This document shows, in pieces, positions 1 to 6,083 of a stretch of DNA of 25,410 nt. The stretch spans positions 1 through 25,410 of the forward strand of contig JAHFOW010000014.1 in the NCBI GenBank assembly GCA_023261465.1, read 5' to 3'. The DNA comes from Planctomycetota bacterium. Its GTDB lineage: Bacteria; Planctomycetota; Brocadiia; Brocadiales; Brocadiaceae. The notes under the pieces are model-generated. The model ran no database searches and was not told where the DNA came from. It saw nothing but the letters and a program-made list of their open reading frames with translations. Positions within the stretch are counted from its first letter, which is position 1. Each line of letters starts with the position of its first letter. The position numbers and the translations under genes were made by a program.

Positions 1-2
1 AC

Positions 3-170
3 ATTCAAATGATTGATGTTCATTTACCAACTACGGATGGCCGTCACATTGTCATGAGCCGCTATACCCAGCCGGAAAAGGATGTTTCTCTCCTTTTGGC
101 TCACCTGGGATTGACGCTTCCTGAACAACCGCCACCCAAGGTTTATGCATCAGGACAGATAGGTCTGTAG
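3..170 (+). CDS. IS1634/IS4-type transposase, C-terminal end only (cut by window edge)
   Basis: The frame is open from base 3 to a TAG at 168-170 and encodes 55 residues. It reads IQMIDVHLPTTDGRHIVMSR, then a TQPEKD segment, LLAHLGLTLPEQPPPK and a short tail. The 'LPTTDGR...RYTQPE...LLLxxLxLTLPEQPPPK' pattern resembles the C-terminal end of IS1634-like (IS4 superfamily) DDE transposases. The catalytic residues would lie to the left of the window, so it is unclear whether the gene is intact. A second, unrelated transposase fragment follows at once, which marks an insertion-sequence cluster. The family call comes from memory of the motif and is moderate. Confidence 0.55.
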   Translation: MQMIDVHLPTTDGRHIVMSRYTQPEKDVSLLLAHLGLTLPEQPPPKVYASGQIGL

Positions 171-215
171 TGCCGACCTTTTAAGACGACCCCTTGTATT
201 TACTGGCTTAGCGGC

Positions 216-527
216 TTGTCTACCCCTCGAATTGCGAAGGTCGGGTTAGATGGTGCGGGGATAATGATCAGCATGGATGGAAGGGGTCGAGTGTTTGATA
301 ACATTTTTATAGAACGGTTGTGGAGATCAGTAAAATACGAGGAGGTGTACTTAAAGGAATACAAGACGGTGAGAGAGGCAGAGGGGAGTTTAAGAAAGTA
401 TTTCGAGTTTTATAACAACGAGAGATTACATCAATCGCTTGAATACAGAACACCAGCAACGCTGTATTTTAGTAATGCAAAGGTAAGGGAAGGAGACATG
501 AAGAGGAATATTAAAATGACAAGATAA
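216..527 (+). pseudogene. IS3-family transposase (OrfB) C-terminal fragment
   Basis: The ORF has 103 codons; the first in-frame start is TTG. Residues from about 18 onward match the end of the IS3 OrfB integrase core: ISMDGRGRVFDNIFIERLWR, then SVKYEEVYLKEY, YFEFYNNERLHQSLEYRTPA and LYF. The Glu in 'NIFIERLW' is the third acidic residue of the DDE triad. The two upstream Asp residues are absent, and the first 17 residues do not resemble the family, so the reading frame begins at a break point. This is a 3' remnant of an insertion sequence and should be inactive. No matching OrfA is present in the window. Confidence 0.85.
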
Positions 528-566
528 AGAAGGCAAGAGAGAGTAAGGACGGAAAAATGCGCGGCG

Positions 567-621
567 GATGAGCAGGAAAACTCCATTCTAAGGTGTACCC
601 CATTGCGGTTTCCTGCTCATC
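567..621. repeat. Perfect 13-bp inverted repeat, overlapping the mini-element
   Basis: GATGAGCAGGAAA (567-579) is exactly complementary to TTTCCTGCTCATC (609-621), with a 29-bp loop. The loop contains the left 18-bp arm of the larger inverted repeat at 588-708, so the two structures are mutually exclusive when folded. It lies just past the IS3 transposase fragment and could be an IS end structure or a terminator-like hairpin. No U-tract follows. Confidence 0.6.
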
Positions 622-708
622 AAAGCACATAATTATTCATAATAAACAATACTAAAATTCTATCTTATTTTTATTAAATAATTGTCTAGACAATGGGGTA
701 CACCTTAG
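588..708. mobile_element. MITE-like element with perfect 18-bp terminal inverted repeats
   Basis: CTAAGGTGTACCCCATTG (588-605) and CAATGGGGTACACCTTAG (691-708) are perfect reverse complements separated by 85 bp. The interior is AT-rich and has no convincing ORF. Inside the right arm a 14-bp palindrome, ATTGTCTAGACAAT, spans 681-694. The arms include TGTACCCC/GGGGTACA; the TG...CA polarity is what IS3-like ends show. The element may be a non-autonomous miniature derived from the adjacent IS3 relic, or the relic's right end plus another end. No clear target-site duplication was seen. Confidence 0.5.
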
Positions 709-816
709 TATTAAGTTTTGCGCACACCTCATCTAACTTGCGCAGCTCTGAAATTAAGGTTTTAGCAAGGCAAATCTTCAACTTTTTTCATTCACGCCTT
801 TATATGCTGTGCGGTT

Positions 817-1370
817 TTATAACGTCTCTGCTTCTCCCTGTAGTTTTTGTAGTAGTGGTTCGACACCAAGCTTCCTTGCCCAACTACGCAAATAATCCAT
901 GTCCAGCCGCTCCGATTGAACCTCATAAACCCGTAGTGCATCTGTGAATTGTTTTTCACTACCGCCTGATAATTTGGCCCATCTCAGTTTTGCCAGAATT
1001 GTATCCTCCGGGCTGGAAACCATGATCCGCATTCCCATCACTTCCTCGACGTACCTTCTCGCAAAACGTGATTGGTCGAAGGAGTCGTTTGTTAAAATCC
1101 AGAAATCTGCTTTATCCCCTGATTTTATATCAATAAGGTTGAACATATTGCATCAATGATACTTTCTTCATCCAGATAGAAATCGGGAGAGGGGGATGCC
1201 TTGACCAACTTTTTTACATCCGTCTTTCCTATGGCAACTACAAGGTCTATATCATGCGTTGATCGTGGCTCACCCTGCAAGCTCGAGGCGACAGAGCCTG
1301 TTATCATGGATTGAACCCCGGCATCGTCAAGTGTCTGAATGACTTTTTTTAGTAGTTCCTGTTGTGACAT
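817..1370 (-). pseudogene. Nucleotidyltransferase-fold protein split by a frameshift
   Basis: Two overlapping minus-strand ORFs make one protein. Codons 1370-1125 give an N-terminal half with MITGSVASSLQGEPRSTHDIDLVV, i.e. the nucleotidyltransferase pattern G-[S]-x(n)-T-x-D-I-D-L. Codons 1146-817 give the C-terminal half (FNLIDIKSGDKADFWIL, SSPEDTILAKLRWAKLSGGS, then a helical tail). In relatives these halves are continuous: the strand FNLID...KADFWIL follows the N-terminal half directly. Here the upstream frame ends after 'IIDAICSTLLI', and the downstream ORF starts 22 bases earlier in another frame. The simplest reading is a frameshift or small deletion near 1140. A translationally coupled two-piece protein is the alternative. 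The start at 1370 overlaps the preceding small gene by 22 bases. Confidence 0.7.
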
Positions 1371-1585
1371 TTATTCAGCCGCTCCAGGTATATTTCCTTG
1401 ATTGCATTGTCTGTTAAATCAGGAAATCGTCTCCGCAATCCGTGGATAAAGAGGTCATTGGAAAACTGAGACAATTCAAAGGCCTTAAGCAGTCTCTGCT
1501 CAGGAGACATTCGACGAAGCGCTTGAATGTACAGCCTGTGGTTAGGATGTTTTTTAATATTCATAATTTCCTGATTCTTTACCAC
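1349..1585 (-). CDS. Small conserved protein paired with the nucleotidyltransferase
   Basis: The protein has 78 residues from a GTG at 1585; an internal ATG at 1564 is an equally possible start (71 residues). It is helical and charged, with RRMSPEQRLLKAFELSQFSN, then LFIHGLRRRFPDL and a C-terminal LERLNKCHNRNY. I recognise this MSPEQRLLKAFELS...LRRRFP...KCHNRNY pattern as a small uncharacterised protein usually encoded next to a nucleotidyltransferase. Its 3' end overlaps the nucleotidyltransferase start by 22 bases, so the two were probably translated together. The pair could be a toxin-antitoxin-like module, but nothing in the sequence proves it. It appears intact while its partner is broken. 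Confidence 0.65.
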   Translation of the reverse strand: MVKNQEIMNIKKHPNHRLYIQALRRMSPEQRLLKAFELSQFSNDLFIHGLRRRFPDLTDNAIKEIYLERLNKCHNRNY

Positions 1586-1649
1586 ACAATTCTGCAGGCA
1601 AGGTTGAAAAACAACTCTTGCACTCCCATGATTGATACAAATGATTTGT

Positions 1650-1676
1650 GTTGGGTTTAGCTTTGCTCAACCCAAC
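1650..1676. repeat. Hairpin GTTGGGTT...AACCCAAC
   Basis: GTTGGGTT (1650-1657) pairs perfectly with AACCCAAC (1669-1676) over an 11-base loop. A GTTGGGTT-loop-AACCCAAC palindrome resembles short dispersed palindromes that occur in many bacterial genomes. There is no U-run, so it is not a standard terminator. Confidence 0.5.
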
Positions 1677-1687
1677 CTTAACTGATG

Positions 1688-1774
1688 TTATATCTTGATA
1701 TATGATTTTAGCATCTCAAATTTTTTATCCTGGTTTCTACTCTCTTTATCGTGATTTTGTTTTGAAGATCTCAT
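1688..1774 (-). CDS. 28-codon mini-ORF within a dispersed repeat (copy 1)
   Basis: The ORF runs from an ATG at 1774 to a TAA at 1688. Its core reads SKQNHDKESRNQDKK. A related sequence at 6834-6907 encodes SKQNYDKESRNQDKK in the same strand and orientation. Across those 15 codons there are five base differences: four are silent third-position changes and one is His/Tyr (CAC/TAC). That pattern suggests the peptide, not just the DNA, was under selection. No ribosome-binding site is obvious. It may be a true small peptide or the preserved 5' end of a lost gene. No family is recognised. Confidence 0.35.
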   Translation of the reverse strand: MRSSKQNHDKESRNQDKKFEMLKSYIKI

Positions 1775-2010
1775 TGGTGCTTTATTATATAATTGTGCTG
1801 TATAACCTCAACCAAATTATCCCTCTCGCAATGGGTAGATGAAGGATGTCTGTATTCTCTGACAGCCTGTCAAGATGCGCCCCTTACTATAACCCATTGA
1901 CAAAAACAAAAGATTATACAGAGTAATAATAATGCAAACTCTGTCCATTTCATTATTTCCGCGGATGTAGAATAAAAAGGCGCTGTAACCGTGCCAAGAG
2001 GTATGTGTGC

Positions 2011-2658
2011 TTAATCTACCCTACAAAACTCGTGATTTTTCTTTTTCGCTGAAATTACTACAAATAATCCCTTCCCGGAACCCTCTTCGACAGGTTCAAG
2101 CCTTTGAATCTTATCTGTGGTTTTGAAGATGGTTTGGACGGTTTGTAAATTATCGAATTCTAACTTCTTCAACCAATCCAGCACCTGATTAACCGAATAA
2201 TATTTTGCATCCCTGTAAAATTTACTTTCGTTTCTTTTTTCCTTATAGAGTCTTACTAATGGACTCTCTTCATCCAGCATTCCTATTATTATTTTCCCAT
2301 CCGGTTTAAGAATTCTTTTGATTTCCCCTAGCGCCTGTAACGGATTCTCTACGAAGCAGAGTGTTGTCACCATGAGCGCAAAATCAAAGGAATTATTCTG
2401 GGATGGAAGGGTTTCTGCCTTTGCCTCATGAACATGAATTCCCCTCTTCCTTGCAATTCCAGCCATTGCTTGTGCCGGTTCAACACCGACCTTAATCCCA
2501 AATGGTATTGAAAAACGGCCAGTCCCAACTCCAATCTCTATCCCTTTTCCTGTTTCAGGTATGAATTTTCTGACTGCTTCCACTTCCGACTGATAAACCC
2601 ATGTATGCGTTTCGAACCACTCATCATATTCCAGGGCAAATTTTTCAAAAACATTCAT
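2011..2658 (-). CDS. Class I SAM-dependent methyltransferase
   Basis: The protein has 215 residues from the ATG at 2658. The frame also stays open upstream to a GTG at 2697, but those extra 13 residues (MCACENLFPRLLE) do not resemble the family, whereas MNVFEKFALEYDEWFETH is a typical N-terminus. Motif I is GIEIGVGTGRF near residue 39, followed by the acidic end of strand 2 in GVEPA, the AKAETLP loop, FDFALMVTTLCFV (motif IV region) and LKPDGKIIIG. This is the Methyltransf_11 layout of UbiE/COQ5-like enzymes. The substrate cannot be read from sequence. It is followed on the plus-strand side by trmO, 97 bases away in the same orientation, so co-transcription is possible. Confidence 0.85.
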   Translation of the reverse strand: MNVFEKFALEYDEWFETHTWVYQSEVEAVRKFIPETGKGIEIGVGTGRFSIPFGIKVGVEPAQAMAGIARKRGIHVHEAKAETLPSQNNSFDFALMVTTLCFVENPLQALGEIKRILKPDGKIIIGMLDEESPLVRLYKEKRNESKFYRDAKYYSVNQVLDWLKKLEFDNLQTVQTIFKTTDKIQRLEPVEEGSGKGLFVVISAKKKNHEFCRVD

Positions 2659-2755
2659 TTCCAATAACCGAGGAAACAGATTTTCACAGGCACACACAGC
2701 TAACTACGAGTTCTTTTAAATCCCTGATAATCTGCATTCATCTTGTACAATAAAA

Positions 2756-3187
2756 TTAATATTCAAGTTTGTTTACCCAATCGGGGTATCTCATTCCCTC
2801 AACCGCATCATAAGGAGGGGTGTAAGGTTTAATGTCAATGAGAGGCGTTCCATCTAACACATCCAGCCCTTTGACCTTGAGTATATTCCCGGTTCTTTCA
2901 ATCATTTTAACGGTAGTCATACCAATAGGATTGGGCCGCCACGGACAGCGGCAGGCAAATATACCCACCTCTGGCACATCCTTTTTCCCCTGCGGTCTCA
3001 TTTTAAGTTTGACCTTATCCACCTTGTCAAGCCAATAAAGAATGACAAGATGGGAATAATCATCAATCCCCTCTAAACCATCTAAATAGTTAGTATCAAC
3101 GACTATTTCTGTAATCAATTCCTGCCACCCGCCAAATTGGGGTTGTTTTACAGGACTTTTAATATAACCAATGGATTTTAATTGCAC
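2756..3187 (-). CDS. trmO: TrmO-type tRNA m6t6A37 methyltransferase (TsaA/VirR family)
   Basis: The 143-residue protein shows the family marks in order: IGYIKSPVKQP at the N-terminus, IDDYSHLVILYWLD, GIFACRCPWRPNPIGMTTVK and the C-terminal LDVLDGTPLIDIKPYTPPYD. Characterised family members N6-methylate threonylcarbamoyladenosine at position 37 of tRNAs that read ACY codons, using SAM in an unusual beta-barrel fold. Archaeal-type and shorter bacterial members have this size; the enterobacterial enzyme is longer. The start is a GTG at 3187, chosen because AGGAGG lies 6 bases upstream (ACAGGAGGAAAAGT). There is no ATG at that point. Family assignment is firm; the exact tRNA substrate is inferred. 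Confidence 0.85.
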   Translation of the reverse strand: MQLKSIGYIKSPVKQPQFGGWQELITEIVVDTNYLDGLEGIDDYSHLVILYWLDKVDKVKLKMRPQGKKDVPEVGIFACRCPWRPNPIGMTTVKMIERTGNILKVKGLDVLDGTPLIDIKPYTPPYDAVEGMRYPDWVNKLEY

Positions 3188-3283
3188 ACTTTTCCTCCTG
3201 TGAGATTAAATTTCTTGTTAACTACCCTTCAAACTCATTGATAAGATTTCCATCACTTTTCGGTTTGCGAGTAACATTATATA

Positions 3284-3367
3284 TCATGTTTTTTCTACGT
3301 GATAACCTTCTGCCTGCCATTCACGAATACCGCCCTTTAAGTGGTATAATTCTTTTAATCCTTTACC
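3284..3367 (-). pseudogene. Relic of a rhodanese-domain C-terminus
   Basis: Between in-frame stops (3368-3370 and 3284-3286) the minus strand reads GKGLKELYHLKGGIREWQAE followed by GYHVEKT. 'LYHLKGGIREWQAEGY' is the classic end of a rhodanese (sulfurtransferase) domain. The catalytic Cys loop and the rest of the domain are missing. It sits just behind the DedA-rhodanese gene, whose own C-terminus has the equivalent VLRGGMVQWNRSGLPV. It is probably the leftover of a second rhodanese gene or domain. Confidence 0.75.
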
Positions 3368-3402
3368 TTAAGCATCGAACCGAGGCAAAAGGCAGGACTA
3401 TG

Positions 3403-4344
3403 TTAATCAACCGGCAAACCGCTGCGGTTCCACTGTACCATGCCGCCACGCAAAACGGCGACATCGCTGAATCCTGCTTTGGTTAGCATTTGCACAGCCT
3501 TCATTGAACGCCGGTTAGTACGACAGACGATTACCATGGGATGTTGCTGATATGCCTTCAATTCGCCCAGGCGCCTTAGCAGGTCTTCAATGGGGATATT
3601 TCTGGAACCCACGATGTGGCCTAAGTCTCCCATGTACTCTTCTGTACTTCGCACATCTATCACCAGGATATCCTCTCCCTTATCCAAGCGCTGTTTGAGC
3701 CCTGCAGCGCTGAGCATACGTACAGCCTTATTACGTAAATGTTTAACAAATCTCGGTAGAAACGCCACAAGGGCGAGCAGTCCTAAGCCTAGAAGTGCTT
3801 TCTGAACCATACCCTCGCCACCTCCCACCACATTGCGTCCAGCATAGCCCAGGTAAGTGTAGGCTATAGCGCCGGGCAGCATGCAAATGTATGACGTAAC
3901 GATGTAATGAAACAAACGGATACGCGTAAGGCCCAAGGCATAGTTTAGCAAGTTAAACGGAAACAGTGGCACAAGGCGAACGAAGGCGACGAAGCGCCAA
4001 CCCTCAGCCTCTACGCCATCGATCAACTGCCTTAACCACCCGCCCGTTTTGTGCGATACCAAATCAGAGGCAAGATAGCGAGCAATAAGAAAGGCCGTTG
4101 TGGCGCCAATTGTTGCACCTGTCAGGTTGTAGAACGTTCCCCAAACAAGTCCGAATAGCACACCGCCCGCAATGGTCAGAACCGACCCCGGCAGGCACAG
4201 CACGGTGGAGAGCACATAAATACCAATGAATAGAAGTGGAGCCATAACCCCAGCACCCGCAAGCCAACTCTCAAGTGTGGCAACATTGAATTGTTTGCGA
4301 TGGGTAACAGCAATTACAATCCCACCTATCAGAAATATGAACAT
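3403..4344 (-). CDS. DedA/VTT-family membrane protein fused to a rhodanese domain
   Basis: The 313-residue protein begins with a hydrophobic segment (FIFLIGGIVIAV). A VTT/SNARE-associated (TVP38/DedA) domain follows at about 35-180, marked by LPGSVLTIAGGVLFGLVWG and FVRLVPLFPFNLLNYALGLT. A membrane segment at about 182-197 leads to a cytoplasmic rhodanese domain at 205-313. The active loop C274-RTNRRS is intact, so sulfurtransferase or sulfane-sulfur binding is plausible; LRGGMVQWNRSGLPV closes the domain. Several DedA-type proteins move lipids or keep membrane potential. The start is uncertain: AAGGAG occurs about 35 bases upstream of the ATG without a normal start nearby. It follows the hydroxylase by 41 bases and is likely in its operon. 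Confidence 0.85.
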   Translation of the reverse strand: MFIFLIGGIVIAVTHRKQFNVATLESWLAGAGVMAPLLFIGIYVLSTVLCLPGSVLTIAGGVLFGLVWGTFYNLTGATIGATTAFLIARYLASDLVSHKTGGWLRQLIDGVEAEGWRFVAFVRLVPLFPFNLLNYALGLTRIRLFHYIVTSYICMLPGAIAYTYLGYAGRNVVGGGEGMVQKALLGLGLLALVAFLPRFVKHLRNKAVRMLSAAGLKQRLDKGEDILVIDVRSTEEYMGDLGHIVGSRNIPIEDLLRRLGELKAYQQHPMVIVCRTNRRSMKAVQMLTKAGFSDVAVLRGGMVQWNRSGLPVD

Positions 4345-4385
4345 GGTAATGCGAATGATGTTAGCAACCTTCGTTTGCCTGCTCC

Positions 4386-5342
4386 TTATTTGCGATGATC
4401 AATCGTATAGCCAGCCACCTTACCAATAAAGGGAATTGCTAACATACCCGGTAGAGTTGCGCATCGCTTTGTGTCACGAAAATTCCAGAGGCCAATGGTC
4501 ATGCCCTCGTGCCCCATGCGGGGCTGATCGCGGTATGTACCCAGAAATCGATCCCATAACGGCAGATTAAAACCGAAGTTAGAGTTGGTCTCGTAATATA
4601 CTGTCGAGTGATGTACTCGGTGCATTTCGGGCGTCACAACGATCCATCGCAGTACCCGATCCAAACTGCGCAGCGTACGTATGTTGCCATGGTTGAACAT
4701 AGACGTGGCATTCAGGAGCACTTCAAATATGATTACACCCAATACAGGCGGGCCTATAACCACAATCACAGCAAACTTAATCAACATGGATAGAATGATC
4801 TCTAAGGGATGAAACCGGATTCCTGTGGTGACATCGAAGTCCAAATCTGCGTGGTGCATACGGTGGATTCTCCAGAAGACAGGGATGGCATGGAATATCA
4901 CATGCTGCAAGTAAATGACAAAGTCCATAACAACTACCGATAATGCAACTGCAAGACTGTACGATACCTGGAAATGATTGAAAATTCCCCATCCGTGCTC
5001 CTGTGCAAATGCCGCCATGCCAACGGCAGCAGCGGGAAATATGGTGCGCACCAAGAAACTGTCAAGGAATACGATACCGAAATTGTTAATCCATCGGAGC
5101 GCCTTCGGGACTGTGAGCAGTCGCCTAGGCGCTGCGAGCTCCCATAGCGCCATTACCAATAGGATACCAAAAAAGAACATCAGACGAATAGCGGCCTCGT
5201 GACTTATGACAAACTCACTAACGGTCATGGTCATTGCTTGGTGGTAAGTGGTCTCTATATACCTCAATAATGTGTGGTAAGTCGTTTCTACAAACCTTAA
5301 TAATATATTGAGATAATCCGTTAATTTATTTAAATAATCCAT
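4386..5342 (-). CDS. Fatty-acid hydroxylase / sterol desaturase family membrane protein
   Basis: The 318-residue protein has several membrane segments (about 51-70, 90-112, 126-150, 188-212). It carries the eight-histidine di-iron signature: H147-x3-H151, H160-x2-H163-H164 (RIHRMHHADLDFD), H178, H218 and H241-x2-H244-H245 (MHRVHHS). These proteins use O2 and a di-iron centre to hydroxylate or desaturate lipid chains or sterols. The substrate is unknown here; in an anaerobe an O2-dependent enzyme is notable. Residues 14-35 contain an 11-residue tandem duplication (LLRFVETTYHT / LLRYIETTYHQ) absent from the family core. The start at 5342 has no clear ribosome-binding site, and the ATG pair near residue 37 is an alternative. 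It lies 79 bases after arsR on the same strand. Confidence 0.85.
   Translation of the reverse strand: MDYLNKLTDYLNILLRFVETTYHTLLRYIETTYHQAMTMTVSEFVISHEAAIRLMFFFGILLVMALWELAAPRRLLTVPKALRWINNFGIVFLDSFLVRTIFPAAAVGMAAFAQEHGWGIFNHFQVSYSLAVALSVVVMDFVIYLQHVIFHAIPVFWRIHRMHHADLDFDVTTGIRFHPLEIILSMLIKFAVIVVIGPPVLGVIIFEVLLNATSMFNHGNIRTLRSLDRVLRWIVVTPEMHRVHHSTVYYETNSNFGFNLPLWDRFLGTYRDQPRMGHEGMTIGLWNFRDTKRCATLPGMLAIPFIGKVAGYTIDHRK
5241..5306. repeat. 33-bp imperfect tandem duplication inside the hydroxylase gene
   Basis: Units 5241-5273 and 5274-5306 both begin GTGGTAAGT and end in an AATAAT-like stretch; about three quarters of positions match by eye. The 33-bp unit keeps frame and encodes the 11-residue repeat with the shared core ETTYH near the N-terminus of the hydroxylase. 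Confidence 0.7.
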
Positions 5343-5421
5343 CGTAAGATAAAAACCTTAATATAACTGATGGGTTTTCGTTGCATAATATTCATTCCGT
5401 TTAACAAGAGTTTTTTGTAAT

Positions 5422-5769
5422 CTATCCTTCCAATGAGTCGACAAGGATTCCATCCTTTCTGATCTGTTCTATGAGAATCTCTTTTAGTATATCAAAGGCG
5501 TTTAGCATCTTAGGATTTGCTAACCTGTAATAAACAATATTTCCTTCTTTTCTGGTGGTGAGAATACGGCGGTCGCGCATCATACCCAGATGCTGAGAGA
5601 GATTGCCCATATCGATACCAATCCTGCCAGAAAGTTCGGTCACGTTCATTTCAGCCTCACGGAGGGTGTTGATAATTTCCAGCCTTGTAGGATGTGAAAA
5701 GACCTTACACATCTCCGCATGATATTCGTATATCTTTTTTTCTATGTCTTTCTTTTGTATTTTAGGCAT
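5422..5769 (-). CDS. ArsR/SmtB-family transcriptional regulator
   Basis: The 115-residue protein is a single winged-helix domain: CKVFSHPTRLEIINTLREAE, then NVTELSGRIGIDMGNLSQHL as the helix-turn-helix and GNIVYYRLANPKM as the wing. It lacks the ELCVCDL-type metal site of ArsR/SmtB arsenic or zinc sensors and has only one cysteine (C21), so the usual metal sites cannot form. A redox, sulfide or small-ligand sensor is possible. It is the first gene of a minus-strand run with the hydroxylase and the DedA-rhodanese protein, so it may autoregulate that run. The upstream 5770-5880 region is very AT-rich with several ATATT/AATAT half-sites, but no clean operator stands out. Confidence 0.85.
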   Translation of the reverse strand: MPKIQKKDIEKKIYEYHAEMCKVFSHPTRLEIINTLREAEMNVTELSGRIGIDMGNLSQHLGMMRDRRILTTRKEGNIVYYRLANPKMLNAFDILKEILIEQIRKDGILVDSLEG

Positions 5770-5902
5770 GAGTGAATATTAGAATAATAGTATTTAATAA
5801 ATATCTAAATTGCTATATAACTTTAAATATTATAATTCAATAAAAATATTACACTATCTGGCGCAGCAAAGCCGCAACTAAAGTCCATTATTTCCTAATA
5901 CA

Positions 5903-6028
5903 TCCAAGGAGCCCATTTATGGACTCTGGTTTATCGAAGAACTAAAGAAACATGGATATGATATTAGTCCAGGGACACTTTATCCGATTCTTTATTCAAT
6001 AAAGGGTCGAGCAAACCTGTGGGTGTAG
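5903..6028 (+). pseudogene. Relic of a PadR-family regulator
   Basis: The plus strand reads SKEPIYGLWFIEELKKHGYD followed by ISPGTLYPILYSIKGRA and a TAG at 6026. This is the DNA-recognition part of PadR-type winged-helix regulators (the 'YG..I...L...GY.ISPGTLYPIL..L' motif). The N-terminal few residues and everything after the recognition helix are missing, and an in-frame stop lies shortly upstream. It cannot make a full regulator. It lies in an otherwise gene-free 314-bp gap (5770-6083). Confidence 0.75.
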
Positions 6029-6083
6029 CGCAAGCGAACTGATAAGTAGCATCGTTAATTCAGAGAAGGAGATGCCGATTTTC

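Larger units (their letters stand above)
1586..2010. other. 425-bp intergenic stretch with a hairpin and two tiny ORFs
   Basis: No gene of normal length is visible. The stretch contains an 8-bp inverted repeat at 1650-1676 and a repeat copy with a 28-codon minus-strand ORF at 1688-1774 (both listed separately). It also has a 27-codon hydrophobic minus-strand ORF at 1870-1953, starting MKWTEFALLLLCIIF, which could be a membrane peptide or chance. The sequence is AT-rich and looks like decayed accessory DNA. Confidence 0.5.

Noticed and set aside
693..947. Plus-strand ORF opposite the nucleotidyltransferase
   Set aside because: It starts inside the inverted-repeat arm and has no domain; the minus strand encodes a recognisable protein.
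4608..5202. Several ORFs on the opposite strand of the hydroxylase gene
   Set aside because: They carry no family similarity and mirror a gene with a complete eight-histidine signature.
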